DNA of 64,000 nucleotides from Streptomyces sp. NBC_01446 (GCF_026340095.1 NZ_JAPEPO010000001.1:6038001-6102000), one strand, 5' to 3'; shown: positions 38,807 to 48,321, counted from the stretch's first letter. Notes: generated by a model not told the origin, from the sequence alone. Numbers and translations are program-made.

Positions 38807-39684
38807 GCACCTCTACCGATACGGCGAACTCCCTTACCTACGAGGGGACTTCGCGGACCGGCAAAGCCGCGGGCCTGACCCTCCACTACCACGAGGCGGG
38901 CCCCGACGCCCCGGACGCCCCCGTCGTGATCATGCTGCACGGCGGTGGCCCCGGCGCCTCCGGCTGGTCCAACTTCGGCCGCAACCTGGCCGTGTTCGCG
39001 GGGCGCTTCCGTACCCTTCTGATCGACCAGCCCTGCTACGGCGCCTCCGACAAGCCCGAGCTCACCAAGGACTTCTTCTCCTACGCCGCCGACGCCATCG
39101 CCGCCCTCATGGACGAACTGACCATCCCTCAGGCGCACTTCGTCGGCAACTCCCTGGGGGGCGGCAGCGCGACCCGGATGGCCCTCGACCACCCGGACAA
39201 GGTCGGCAAGCTCCTCCTGATGGGGCCGGGCGGCATCTCCGTCAACCTGTTCGCGCCCGACCCGACCGAAGGCATCAAGAAGCTCTTCGCGTTCAACGAC
39301 TCGGGCCAGCCGACCCGCGCCATGATGCGCGACTTCCTGACCACCCTCGCGTACGACGCCTCGATCGTCACCGACGCGTTCGTCGAGGAGCGCTACGCGC
39401 AGGCCGTCGACCCCGAGGCCAAGCTCGGCAACGACCGCATGGCCGCGTCCTTCGCCAAGTGGCCCGCCGACACGATGCTGTGGCGCGAGGCCCACCGCAT
39501 CACCGCTCCCACGCTCCTCACCTGGGGCCGCGAGGACCGCGTCAACCCGCTCGACGGCGCCCTGGTCGCCCTCAAGACCATCCCGGACGCGCGCCTGCAC
39601 GTCTTCCCGCACTGCGGCCACTGGGCGCAGACCGAGCGATTCGACGAGTTCAACCGCCTCGCCATCGACTTCTTCGGCCACTAG
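38803..39684 (+). CDS. hsaD: 4,9-DSHA hydrolase HsaD
   Basis: 293-aa meta-cleavage-product hydrolase (alpha/beta fold). Oxyanion region HGGGPGASGWSNFGRN; nucleophile Ser117 in GNSLGGG; Asp245 in REDRVNP; His273 in HCGHW. It splits the ring-A cleavage product into HIP (DOHNAA) and 2-hydroxyhexa-2,4-dienoate, feeding FadD3 and HsaE respectively. GTG start, coupled to hsaA. Confidence 0.95.
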   Translation: MSTSTDTANSLTYEGTSRTGKAAGLTLHYHEAGPDAPDAPVVIMLHGGGPGASGWSNFGRNLAVFAGRFRTLLIDQPCYGASDKPELTKDFFSYAADAIAALMDELTIPQAHFVGNSLGGGSATRMALDHPDKVGKLLLMGPGGISVNLFAPDPTEGIKKLFAFNDSGQPTRAMMRDFLTTLAYDASIVTDAFVEERYAQAVDPEAKLGNDRMAASFAKWPADTMLWREAHRITAPTLLTWGREDRVNPLDGALVALKTIPDARLHVFPHCGHWAQTERFDEFNRLAIDFFGH

Positions 39685-39685
39685 T

Positions 39686-39743
39686 CACCAGCCACCAGCC
39701 ACCAGCCACTGGTCACCAGCCGCCAGGCACCACCCACCAGCCA
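39686..39743. repeat. CACCAGC heptamer repeats between hsaD and hsaC
   Basis: The 76-bp gap consists largely of CACCAGC-like heptamers (perfect copies in tandem at 39686 onward, with CACTGGT and CACCCAC variants). It contains no gene and only a weak ribosome site region before hsaC. Likely replication slippage; it may tune hsaC expression within the operon. Confidence 0.65.
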
Positions 39744-39760
39744 CCGAAAGGCCCGCAGCC

Positions 39761-40657
39761 ATGGACATCCGCTCTCTGGGCTTCCTCCGCATCGAGACCG
39801 CGAAGCTCGCCGAGTGGCGCACCTACGTCATCGACATCCTCGGGATGACCGAGGGCGCCGACTCGACGGACACCGTTCTGCACGCCCGGATCGACGACCG
39901 AATCCGCCGCCTGTCCTTCGTGGCGGGTGAACACGACCGCCTTCTGTCCGCCGGCTTCGAGGTCGCGAACGCGCGAGCGCTCGCCGAGGCCGCCGCCGAA
40001 CTCGAAGCGGCCGGAGTCGCCGTCAAGCACGCCGACGACGCCACCCTCGCCGACCGCCGCGTACAGGGCCTCATCCACTGCGAGGACCCGGCCGGCAACC
40101 CCCTGGAGATCTACTGGGGCCAGGCCCAGGACCACACGCCGCTCGCCGCGCCCTACGGCAACCGCTTCGTCACCGGCGACCACCTCGGCCTCGGCCACGT
40201 CGTCATGCCGGCCCCCGACATGGAAGCCACCCTCGACTTCTACGAGAACCTCCTCGGCTTCCAGCTCCGCGACCGCATGAAGCTGCCGCCCGTCGCCGTG
40301 CCCACGGGGAAGCCGGGCCAGGACTTCTACTGGATGAACTTCCTCAGCCCCAACGCCCGCCACCACAGCCTCGGCCTGTACCCGGGTGAACTGCCTCCCG
40401 GCATCGTGCACTTCATGGTCGAGCTGGAGCGCCTCGACGACGTCGGCTTCTGCCTGGACCGCATGAACGCGGCGGGCATCCCGATCGCCTCCACCCTCGG
40501 CCGGCACTCCAACGACCACATGGTGTCGTTCTACGCGCAGGCCCCCGGCGGCTTCCAGGTCGAGTACGGCTGGGACGGTCTCATCGTCGACAAAGCGACC
40601 TGGGTGACGAAGGAGATCACCTCCGACAGCTTCTGGGGCCACCGGTGGAACGGCTGA
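39761..40657 (+). CDS. hsaC: 3,4-DHSA extradiol dioxygenase HsaC
   Basis: 298-aa two-domain type I extradiol dioxygenase. Iron ligands His146 (LGLGHVVMP), His217 (PGIVHFMVE) and Glu268 (GFQVEYGWD) are all present, close to His145, His215 and Glu266 of M. tuberculosis HsaC. It cleaves the catecholic ring A. The C-terminal 13 bp overlap the hsaB start. Confidence 0.96.
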   Translation: MDIRSLGFLRIETAKLAEWRTYVIDILGMTEGADSTDTVLHARIDDRIRRLSFVAGEHDRLLSAGFEVANARALAEAAAELEAAGVAVKHADDATLADRRVQGLIHCEDPAGNPLEIYWGQAQDHTPLAAPYGNRFVTGDHLGLGHVVMPAPDMEATLDFYENLLGFQLRDRMKLPPVAVPTGKPGQDFYWMNFLSPNARHHSLGLYPGELPPGIVHFMVELERLDDVGFCLDRMNAAGIPIASTLGRHSNDHMVSFYAQAPGGFQVEYGWDGLIVDKATWVTKEITSDSFWGHRWNG

Positions 40658-41133
40658 CCCCGGAAGCGTTCCGCGACGTCCTGGGCCACTTCGCGTCCGG
40701 CGTCACGGTCGTCGCCGCCCTCGACGAGGACACGGGCGAACCGGTGGGCCTCGCCTGCCAGTCCTTCGCCTCGCTCTCCCTCGAACCGCCGCTCGTGCTG
40801 CTGTGCGTCGCCAAGTCGTCGACGAGCTGGCCCAAGGTGCGGCGCGCGGGCCGGTTCGGCGTCTCGATCCTCGCAGACGACCAGCGCGCCGTGTGCGCAG
40901 CCGTCGGCCGCAGCGGCCCCGACAAGTTCCGCGACGTGCAGTGGGAGCCGGCCCCAGGCGGCGCGGTCCGCGTGGCCGGCGCCCTCGCCACCGTCGACTG
41001 CGAGCTCTACGCCGTCCACGAGGCCGGTGACCACTGGATCGTCACCGCCCGCGTCCTCGGCCTGACCGCACGCGACGGCGGCAGACCCCTCCTCTACTTC
41101 CGCAGCGCCTACGCCACCGGGGAGTTCGCATGA
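40645..41133 (+). CDS. hsaB: Flavin reductase HsaB
   Basis: 162-aa flavin reductase partner of HsaA (HFASGVTVVAALD, LACQSFASLSLEPPLVLLCV, GRFGVSILADDQRAVC). Supplies FMNH2 for 3-HSA hydroxylation. GTG 40645 lies inside hsaC, and its stop overlaps kstD (ATGA). A second, similar reductase gene is at 10469. Confidence 0.93.
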   Translation: MERLTPEAFRDVLGHFASGVTVVAALDEDTGEPVGLACQSFASLSLEPPLVLLCVAKSSTSWPKVRRAGRFGVSILADDQRAVCAAVGRSGPDKFRDVQWEPAPGGAVRVAGALATVDCELYAVHEAGDHWIVTARVLGLTARDGGRPLLYFRSAYATGEFA

Positions 41134-42797
41134 GTGACGCCGAGATCGGCTACGACGTGGTGGTCGTCGGGTCCGGCGCCGCCGGGTTCGCCGCCGCGAT
41201 CACCGCCCGCCTGCGCGGCCTGACCGCCCTGATCGTCGAGAAGACCGACCACTACGGCGGCTCCACCGCCCTGTCCGGCGGCGCGATCTGGGTACCGGGC
41301 AACTTCCACCTCGACGCGGCCGGCCTCGGCGACACGTACGAGAAGGCCCGCGCCTACCTCGACGCGACCGTCGGCGACCGCGTGCCGGGCGACCGCAAGG
41401 ACGCCTATCTGCGGCACGGGCCGCGCATGGTGCGCGAGTTCCACGACCGCACCGCCGTCCGCTTCATGTACACGCCCGGCTACTCCGACTACTTCCCGGA
41501 GGCGCTCGGCGGCATGGCGCAGGGCCGCTCGGCCGAGCCGTGCGTCGTCGACCTCAAGGAACTCGGCCCGCTCGCCCGGGACCTGCGCCGGGCGGGGCTG
41601 CCCACATACGGGCTGACCATGACGTCGTACGACTTCCGATTCCTCAACATGGTCGCCCGCACCTGGGCCGGCAAGCGCAGGTCGCTGCGGGTGGGGGCGC
41701 GGGCCGTGGGCGCGGCGCTGCGCGGGCGCAAGCTGCTCTCGCTCGGTGAGGCGCTCATCGCGAGGATGCGGCTCTCCCTGGAGCGGCTCGGCGGAGACCT
41801 TTGGCTGTCGGCGCCGCTGACCGGGCTCGTCGTGGAGGGCGACCGCGTCACCGGCGTCCGCGTCCTGCGCGACGGCACCGAACACGTCGTACGGGCCCGC
41901 GGCGGCGTCGTCCTCGCCTCCGGCGGCTTCTCCCACGACCAGGCCCTGCGCGACAAGCACCTGCCGCAGCCGACGTCCACCGCGTGGACCCACTCCTCCG
42001 AGGGGCAGGTCGGCGACGCCCTGCGCCTGGGCGAGGAACTCGGCGCCGCCACCGACCTCCTCGACAAGGTGTGGGGCGCCCCCTCCCTGTGCCCGCCGGG
42101 CGAGAAGCCGTTCTTCCTCGTCGCCGACCGGGGCATCCCCGGCATGGTGATCGTGAACGAGGCGGGGGAGAGGTACGCCAACGAGGCGGCGCCGTACCAC
42201 GAGTTCGTGGACCGCATGTACGCCGCCGACCGCCCCGACGCGACGACCGTCCCGTCCTGGCTGATCCTCGACGCCCGCTCCAAGGCCCGCTACATCTTCG
42301 CGGGCCTCTTCCCCGGCCAGGCCTTCCCGAAGCGGTGGCGCGAGAGCGGCTTCCTGAAGGAGGCCGCCACCGTGGAGGAACTGGCCCGGATCATCGGGAC
42401 ACCCCAACTCCCGTCCACCATAAGGAAGTTCAACGGCTTCGCCGCCACCGGAAAAGACGAGGACTTCGCGCGCGGCGACAGCGTCTACGACCGCTACTAC
42501 GGCGACCCGACCCTCCAGAACCCCAACCTCGCGCCCCTCGACAAGGGCCCCTTCTACGCTGTCCCCGTCCACCCCGGCGACATCGGCACCAAGGGCGGCC
42601 TCGTCACGGACGCGGACGCCCGCGTCCTGCGCGAGGACGGCACACCCGTCGCCGGGCTCTACGCCTCCGGGAACTGCTCGGCGGCCGTCATGGGGGAGAC
42701 GTACCCAGGGCCCGGCGCCACGATCGGGCCCGCCATGGCGTTCAGCTGGGCAGCCGTCAACGACATCGCGGGACCGTCCAGCCCAGACGGGCCCTGA
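41130..42797 (+). CDS. kstD: 3-ketosteroid delta1-dehydrogenase KstD
   Basis: 555-aa flavoprotein of the fumarate-reductase/KstD family. FAD motif VVVVGSGAAGFAAAITA, DHYGGSTALSGGAIWVPGN, and the C-terminal active-site segment GETYPGPGATIGPAMAFSW with Tyr525 at the position of catalytic Tyr487 in R. erythropolis KstD1. It desaturates C1-C2 of 3-ketosteroids, which with KshA opens ring B. Last gene of the operon; its 3' end overlaps the convergent ankyrin gene by 41 bp. Confidence 0.93.
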   Translation: MSDAEIGYDVVVVGSGAAGFAAAITARLRGLTALIVEKTDHYGGSTALSGGAIWVPGNFHLDAAGLGDTYEKARAYLDATVGDRVPGDRKDAYLRHGPRMVREFHDRTAVRFMYTPGYSDYFPEALGGMAQGRSAEPCVVDLKELGPLARDLRRAGLPTYGLTMTSYDFRFLNMVARTWAGKRRSLRVGARAVGAALRGRKLLSLGEALIARMRLSLERLGGDLWLSAPLTGLVVEGDRVTGVRVLRDGTEHVVRARGGVVLASGGFSHDQALRDKHLPQPTSTAWTHSSEGQVGDALRLGEELGAATDLLDKVWGAPSLCPPGEKPFFLVADRGIPGMVIVNEAGERYANEAAPYHEFVDRMYAADRPDATTVPSWLILDARSKARYIFAGLFPGQAFPKRWRESGFLKEAATVEELARIIGTPQLPSTIRKFNGFAATGKDEDFARGDSVYDRYYGDPTLQNPNLAPLDKGPFYAVPVHPGDIGTKGGLVTDADARVLREDGTPVAGLYASGNCSAAVMGETYPGPGATIGPAMAFSWAAVNDIAGPSSPDGP

Positions 42798-44235
42798 CCC
42801 GCGCGTCGGAGACATGGCGGATCGCGTCCCGCGCCGTGTCGTGCGCGTACCCGCCGGGCGCCTGGCAGGCGAGGATCCGCGCGAGCGCCTCGACGGCCCG
42901 CGGATCGTGGCGCAGCGCCAGGCCGCGGGCCGCCTCCGCCGCGGCGTCCGGGACCGGGTCTTCGAGGAGCGCGGCCAGCGCGTCGCGCACCTGAGCCGTG
43001 TCCGCAGGGGCCGCGGCGAGCGCCGCCGCGGCCCAGTTGCGCACATCGCCGTCCGCGTCGCGGGTCAGCGCGACCAGCGCCGCGACGCCCTCGCCGTGAC
43101 CGGCCGGCACGAGACCCGTCAGGGCGAGCGCCACCGCGCGGCGCACCCGCGGCTCCGGATGCCGCACGTGGAGCAGGATCTCCGGCAGCGCCGCCGGATC
43201 CCCGAGATGGCCGAGCGCGACGACGGCCGAGCGCGGACCGGCGGTGTCGCGGGCCGTGCGGGCCAGGGCACGCAGCAGCGGGAGCGACCTGGCCGTGTAC
43301 CGGCCCCGCGGCCCCAACTGCCCGAGCACGTCCGCCCCGAAGGCCCGCCGCGGCGCCTCACCGCTCGCACACCACGCGGCCGCCGCGAGGAACGTCTCCT
43401 CGTCGCCACGTGCTTGGAGTACGGCCACCGCCTCGGTCCAGTCGTCGTCGTCCGGGTCGGCGCGGCGCAGCGCACGCTCCGCCAGCTCGGCGGCCGGTGT
43501 GACGACACCCAGGTCCGCCTCCAGGAGCGTGGCGATCGCCGCGTGCCCCGTCTGCATGTCGTTGCCCGACCGCGGCCGCCCCTCCTCGTCGAGCAGCTCC
43601 ACGACCACGGTCACCCCGCCGTCCTCCACGAACCGCTGCGTCACCGCCTCGCTCTGCGGCTGCTCAAGTCCCGTACGCAGCACCGCCGCCACATCCGCAC
43701 CGCACCATGCCAGCGCCTCCGCAAGCGCCTCGGTCCGCCCCTGCGCGCCGTGTTCGAGCAGCGCACGCACACACCCCGTGGACCCGCGCCGGGCCGCCGC
43801 GACCAGCGGAAGACCGCCACCGGGACCCGGCAACTGCGGATCCGCGCCGCCGTCGAGCAGCGCCCGCACCACCCGCTCGTGCCCGCGCTGGAGCGCCCAC
43901 GCCATCGCCGTGAACCCGAACTCCTCGCGCAGATCGACCCGCGCGTCCGCCGCGAGCAGCGCCCGCACGACCTCCGTGTGCCCGCCGCACGCCGCCCCGC
44001 ACAACGGCAGATCCGTGCCACTGCTCAGCCGGTCCGGGTCCGCCCCGGCCGACAACAGCAGCCGTACGATGCCCGGCTCGTCGCTCACCGACGCCAGATA
44101 GAGCGCCGTACGGCCCTCGTCGTCCGGCTCGTCCGCCGCGACGCCCGCGCGCAGGGCCCGCACCACCGCGTCCTCGTCACCGCCGTACACCGCGTCGAAC
44201 AGGCCACTCGCGCCTGCCTTCTGCTCTTCGTCCAT
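42757..44235 (-). CDS. Ankyrin-repeat and HEAT-repeat protein
   Basis: 492 aa, no enzymatic motif. Residues about 10-175 contain ankyrin repeats (GRTALYLASVSDEPGIVRLL, FTAMAWALQRGHERVVRALL, GLPLVAAARRGSTGCVRALL). The C-terminal half is HEAT/PBS-type helical repeats (SAVVALGHLGDPAALPEIL, VRRAVALALTGLV, VRNWAAAALAAAP). Such proteins are binding scaffolds. ATG 44235 chosen; the extra upstream frame has no ribosome site. Partner unknown. Confidence 0.87.
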   Translation of the reverse strand: MDEEQKAGASGLFDAVYGGDEDAVVRALRAGVAADEPDDEGRTALYLASVSDEPGIVRLLLSAGADPDRLSSGTDLPLCGAACGGHTEVVRALLAADARVDLREEFGFTAMAWALQRGHERVVRALLDGGADPQLPGPGGGLPLVAAARRGSTGCVRALLEHGAQGRTEALAEALAWCGADVAAVLRTGLEQPQSEAVTQRFVEDGGVTVVVELLDEEGRPRSGNDMQTGHAAIATLLEADLGVVTPAAELAERALRRADPDDDDWTEAVAVLQARGDEETFLAAAAWCASGEAPRRAFGADVLGQLGPRGRYTARSLPLLRALARTARDTAGPRSAVVALGHLGDPAALPEILLHVRHPEPRVRRAVALALTGLVPAGHGEGVAALVALTRDADGDVRNWAAAALAAAPADTAQVRDALAALLEDPVPDAAAEAARGLALRHDPRAVEALARILACQAPGGYAHDTARDAIRHVSDARVRARLGWTVPRCR

Positions 44236-44282
44236 TTGTCGACCATCCCCCTCACCCGGGGTGAACGCAAAGCGTTTTGAGG

Positions 44283-45218
44283 CTATGTGTCGCAGTCCAT
44301 CATGGTGTGGCACAGTGCGCACCGCGCCCGTACCCGGCCCCGCACCGGCACCCTGATCCGCTGATGGCACGTCGGACACGGAAACGTCACCCGCAGCGCG
44401 GACCCCTCCGTCGAGAACGCGTACGCACCGCCCGGCGCCGGCGTGCCCACCCCGCTCTCCCGCGCCTCACGCCGGTCCTTCGCGTACCGCCGCCGCCCCG
44501 CCCACCCGGCCGCCGTCAGCGGCGGCCGCTGCTCGTCGGCCCGCGCCCGCGCCAGCCCCTTCGTGTACGCGGTGTAGGCCTGCGCACTGGTGAACCACGT
44601 CTCCGGCGCCTCACCGAACGCGAGCGACCGCTTGGCCAGCACGTAGCCGAACTCCTCCGGCGTGAGATAGCCGAGCTTCTGCGACGACGCCGCGTCCTCC
44701 CGGTACGCGTCGAGCAGCAGCCAGCCCGCCCCCAGATAGGTGGTGGCCGTGTCCGTGAGGATCTCGTTGTCCCGCGTCCCCGGGAACGCGAGACCGAGCC
44801 GGTGCAGATAGACGTGCATGACCTCGTGAGCGAGAGCCGCCCCGATGTCCCGCCGGTGCGTACGGAACCGGTCGTTCAGCTCGATGAAGTACTCCGGACC
44901 CGCCGCCAGCTCGACACTCGCCGCATGCGTCATCTCGCGGAAACTGACGATCATCCGCGCATCCGGCAGCCGGTAGTGCCGCACCAGCTCACGCGCCACC
45001 CGCTGCGCCCCCAGATACAGGTCGTCCTGATCGCAGAACGCCACGTCGACCGGGGCGACGCTCGTCTCGAACGTGTGCACGGTGTCGTACGAGAGCCTCT
45101 TGTACAGCGCGGTCACCGCGGCCCGCACCATCTCCAGATGCGGAAAGCCGTGCTCCACCGGTCCGCCGTTCGCCACGCCCGCACCCCCTGGGGCCGCCGG
45201 GCTCCACCGCCCGGACAC
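44283..45218 (-). CDS. Zinc-metalloprotease-like protein with C-terminal zinc ribbon
   Basis: 311 aa, family not recognised. HEVMHVYLHRLGL is an HExxH zinc site, followed about 15 residues later by DNEILTDTA, which could give the third ligand. The last 45 residues carry two cysteine pairs (CPTCHQRI and CALC), a zinc-ribbon pattern. No signal peptide, so cytoplasmic. Start uncertain: GTG 45218 has GGAG 5 nt upstream and GTG 45176 has AGGGGG. 47 bp upstream of the ankyrin gene on the same strand, so probably cotranscribed. Confidence 0.8.
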   Translation of the reverse strand: MSGRWSPAAPGGAGVANGGPVEHGFPHLEMVRAAVTALYKRLSYDTVHTFETSVAPVDVAFCDQDDLYLGAQRVARELVRHYRLPDARMIVSFREMTHAASVELAAGPEYFIELNDRFRTHRRDIGAALAHEVMHVYLHRLGLAFPGTRDNEILTDTATTYLGAGWLLLDAYREDAASSQKLGYLTPEEFGYVLAKRSLAFGEAPETWFTSAQAYTAYTKGLARARADEQRPPLTAAGWAGRRRYAKDRREARESGVGTPAPGGAYAFSTEGSALRVTFPCPTCHQRIRVPVRGRVRARCALCHTMMDCDT

Positions 45219-45410
45219 CGGAACTCCACTGTACGGCGGGATCCGACAGGCCCACCGGGCGCGATTAGTCCAAGACCTCTCCCCCTTTTGTCCATGGGCC
45301 CGCAGGCCCCGCCCGCAGCATCGTGATCACCGCGCCCCACCATGAGCGCAGCGTGGACCGTGCCCGCCGGCTCCCACGGAGAGCGGCCCGCACCCCGTCG
45401 CGCGTAGAGA

Positions 45411-45441
45411 GGGGCCGGTTCCGTGATCCGGAACCGGCCCC
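45411..45441. terminator. Hairpin terminator between GH35 and metalloprotease genes
   Basis: A perfect 12-bp stem, GGGGCCGGTTCC/GGAACCGGCCCC, with a 7-nt loop, 20 bp beyond the stop of the minus-strand GH35 gene. The rest of the 240-bp gap (45219-45461) shows nothing else. Confidence 0.8.
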
Positions 45442-45461
45442 GTACGTCTGCCCGGCGGCGC

Positions 45462-47207
45462 CTACGACAACGTCACACGCGGCTCACCCGCCGCCTCCGT
45501 CTCCAGCACCCACACCTCGTTACGGCCCTCGCGCAGCACGGGACCCGGAACGTACAGCGAGTGCTGCGGCCCCACCGACCAGTAACGGCCCAGGTTGAAG
45601 CCGTTCACCCACACGAACCCCCGTGTCCAGCCCGGCAGTTCGAGCTCCGCGTCCCCCGCGCCGCTCACCTCGAACGCGCCGCGGTACAGGCCCGCGGCCC
45701 CCGCACCGCCGTCCACCGGCGCAAGGCCACGCACCGCGTCCGCGTCGTCGAACGCGTCCAGGCGCAGCGCCCGCGCCCGCACCCCGTGCAGATACTGCCG
45801 CTCGTGCAGCACCCCGCCCGTGACGCCCTTCGACTCACCCGTGCGCGGCCCGTAGTTGACCCGGCCGAGCGACTCCACCCACAGCTCGACACGGGCGGGC
45901 CCCGCGACAGGCTCCGCAAGGACCGGCTCGTCCTCCGTGAGCACCCCGGCCCGCACCCCGTCCACGTACACCACGGCACGGTCCCGCAGCCCCGCCGCCC
46001 GCAGCGGATACGCCCTGCGCGGCCCCGGGACGTCCACGCCGTAGCGGACCAGACCCCGGTCCACATCGAGCTCCTCGAAGGTCGGCGGCACCGCGTACTC
46101 GCCCTCCGCCGCACCGAGCCCGTCCAGGACCGCGTCCAGCGGCACGTACGACGTCAGCTCCGCAGTCACCGCGTCGGCCAGCGCCGCCGGCTGCTCGGGC
46201 ACGTCCGGCAGCGGCCCGTCCGCGTACTTGGCGAACACCTCACGGAAGCGCCAGAACTTCTCCGTCGGCCGCCCGTGTTCGTCGACCGGCGCGTCGTAGT
46301 CGTACGACGTCACATCGGGCTGAAGCCGCCCCTCGTGCAACTGACCCGCCCGGTTCGCCCCCGCCCAGCCCCCGAAACTCGTCCCGCCGTGCGCCATGTA
46401 CAGATTGACCGACGCCCCGCACTCCAGGATCTCCCGCAGAGCCGCCGCCGCCTCCTCCGCGCCCCGCACGACATGGTCCGCGCCCCAGTGGTCGAACCAG
46501 CCGCACCAGAACTCCATGCACATCAGCGGACCCTTGGGCCGGTGCCGGCGCAGCGTCTCGAAACCCTTCCGCGCGTTCGACCCGAAGTTCGCCGTCGCGA
46601 GGACACCCGGCACCGAGCCGCCCGTCAGCATGTGGTCGTCCGGACCGTCCGACGTGAACAGCGCCGCCGTCACCCCGAGCCCGCGCAGACCGTCCGCGAG
46701 ATGGGCCAGATACACCTGGTCCGAGCCGTACGAGCCGTACTCGTTCTCCACCTGCACCATGATCACCGGGCCGCCCCGGTCGCACTGCCGCTCCACGACC
46801 TGGGGGAGCAGCGCCGCGAACCAGCGGTCCACCGCCGCCAGGAACTCCCCGTCCCTGGTCCGCACCCGCGAGCCCAGCGGACCCGTCAGCCAGTGCGGCA
46901 GCCCGCCGTTCTCCCACTCGGCACAGATATAGGGCCCCGGACGCACGATCGCCCACAGCCCCGCCTCACGCACCGCGTCCAGGAACCGGCCCAGAGCCCC
47001 CACGTCACGCAGCTCGCCGGGGCGCGGCTCGTGCAGATTCCACGGGACGTACGTCTCCACACAGTTCAGGCCCATCGCCCGCAGCATGGCCAGACGATGC
47101 CCCCACTGCTCCTCGTGCACCCGGAAGTAGTGCAGCGCCCCCGACAGGAGCCGCACCGGCCGCCCGTCGACCTCGAAGTCGTCCTCGCCCACTCTGAACC
47201 CGGCCAT
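45462..47207 (-). CDS. Beta-galactosidase, GH35
   Basis: 581-aa GH35 glycosidase. N-terminal barrel with LLSGALHYFRV, NCVETYVPWNLHEP, RPGPYICAEWENGGLP; acid/base Glu in MVQVENEYGSYG; nucleophile Glu in CMEFWCGWFDHWG. C-terminal jelly-roll domains with GFVWVNGFNLGRYW. No signal peptide, so intracellular. ATG 47207 has AGAGGG at 5 nt. It is divergent from an AraC regulator and separated from it by inverted repeats, the usual sugar-responsive arrangement. Confidence 0.94.
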   Translation of the reverse strand: MAGFRVGEDDFEVDGRPVRLLSGALHYFRVHEEQWGHRLAMLRAMGLNCVETYVPWNLHEPRPGELRDVGALGRFLDAVREAGLWAIVRPGPYICAEWENGGLPHWLTGPLGSRVRTRDGEFLAAVDRWFAALLPQVVERQCDRGGPVIMVQVENEYGSYGSDQVYLAHLADGLRGLGVTAALFTSDGPDDHMLTGGSVPGVLATANFGSNARKGFETLRRHRPKGPLMCMEFWCGWFDHWGADHVVRGAEEAAAALREILECGASVNLYMAHGGTSFGGWAGANRAGQLHEGRLQPDVTSYDYDAPVDEHGRPTEKFWRFREVFAKYADGPLPDVPEQPAALADAVTAELTSYVPLDAVLDGLGAAEGEYAVPPTFEELDVDRGLVRYGVDVPGPRRAYPLRAAGLRDRAVVYVDGVRAGVLTEDEPVLAEPVAGPARVELWVESLGRVNYGPRTGESKGVTGGVLHERQYLHGVRARALRLDAFDDADAVRGLAPVDGGAGAAGLYRGAFEVSGAGDAELELPGWTRGFVWVNGFNLGRYWSVGPQHSLYVPGPVLREGRNEVWVLETEAAGEPRVTLS

Positions 47208-47227
47208 CATGTCCCTCTCGTTCACCG

Positions 47228-47323
47228 AGAGCCTGTCTTCGCACTCCGGGCGGGCGCGGGGCGTCTGGCACGCAGTGCAAAGACAGGCTCTTACTGCCCG
47301 CCACGATCACCTCTGGCGGGCAG
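47228..47323. promoter_or_regulatory. Paired inverted repeats in the GH35/AraC divergent promoter
   Basis: AGAGCCTGTCTT (47228-47239) and its exact inverse AAGACAGGCTCT (47280-47291), 40 nt apart, followed by CTGCCCGCCA/TGGCGGGCAG (47294-47303, 47314-47323). Candidate operators for the AraC regulator. Confidence 0.6.
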
Positions 47324-47409
47324 CAGGGTCCATGGACAAAGATCAGCCCTGTTTGGACGCAACGCGCGCACCACCGGCACCACACCCGCCCAGGAAGGGA
47401 CGCAAGCGG

Positions 47410-48321
47410 ATGTACCACACCTGGATGCGGTATTTCACCCCCAGCCCGGCCCACCACCGCCTCGGCCTCGTCTGCCTCGGCGTCGGCCTCCAGTACGGCG
47501 CCCTGCCCACCGTCGGCCCCCGCACCCTTGACCACCACGTCGCCGTCGTCATCACCGCCGGACGCGGCTGGTACCAGGCCCCCGACGGCCGCCGCACCAC
47601 CGTCACCGCACCCGCCCTCATCTGGGTCACCCCCGGCATCCCCCACCACTACGGGCCCGACCTCGACACCGGCTGGGACGAATGCTTCGTCGACTTCACC
47701 GGCCCCGCCACCACCACCTACACCGAACTCGGCTACATAGAACCCGAGCGCCCCGTCGTCCCCCTCTCCGACGCCGCCCACGCCCGCACAGCCGTCGGCC
47801 GCATCGCCCGCGCCGCCCGCCGCGGCAACCCCCTCCTCGAGGTCGAGACCGCCGCCGCCGTCCACGAACTCCTCGTCGCCCTGCGCCGCGCCCGCGCCGA
47901 CATGGCCCCCGACGGCGACCCCGTCCTCCAGTCCCTCGCCCGCGACGCCTTCCAGCCCCTGTCCGTCGCCGAACACGCCGCCCGCCACGGCATGACCCCC
48001 GCCGAACTGCGCACCGCCGTCCGCCGCGGCGCGGGCTGCAGCCCCAAGGACTACCTCCTCGGCATCCGCCTCGGCCGCGCCAAGGAACTCCTCGCCGCCA
48101 CCGAACTCCCCGTCGCCGCCGTCGCCCGCCGCGTCGGCTACGACGACCCCGCCTACTTCTCCCGCCTGTTCACCCGCCGCGTCGGCACCGCACCCGTCCG
48201 CTTCCGCGAACAACAGGGCCGCACCGTCCCCGGCGGCTGGTCGAACACCGTCCCCGACCCCGACGACCCCCCGATGCTGCGCTCCCCGGGCGCCACGATC
48301 GAGCGCCCCCGCGCCACGTAG
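47410..48321 (+). CDS. AraC-family transcriptional regulator
   Basis: 303 aa. N-terminal cupin-like ligand domain (HHVAVVITAGRGWYQAPDGR, APALIWVTPGIPHHYGP) and C-terminal double HTH (SVAEHAARHGMTPAELRTAV, YLLGIRLGRAKELLAATELP, VARRVGYDDPAYFSRLFTR). ATG 47410 follows AGGAAGGGA. Divergent from the GH35 gene and presumably its sugar-dependent regulator. Confidence 0.93.
   Translation: MYHTWMRYFTPSPAHHRLGLVCLGVGLQYGALPTVGPRTLDHHVAVVITAGRGWYQAPDGRRTTVTAPALIWVTPGIPHHYGPDLDTGWDECFVDFTGPATTTYTELGYIEPERPVVPLSDAAHARTAVGRIARAARRGNPLLEVETAAAVHELLVALRRARADMAPDGDPVLQSLARDAFQPLSVAEHAARHGMTPAELRTAVRRGAGCSPKDYLLGIRLGRAKELLAATELPVAAVARRVGYDDPAYFSRLFTRRVGTAPVRFREQQGRTVPGGWSNTVPDPDDPPMLRSPGATIERPRAT

Noticed and set aside
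45423..47531. 702-codon plus-strand frame over the GH35 gene
   Set aside because: Antisense shadow of a clear GH35 enzyme with intact catalytic residues.
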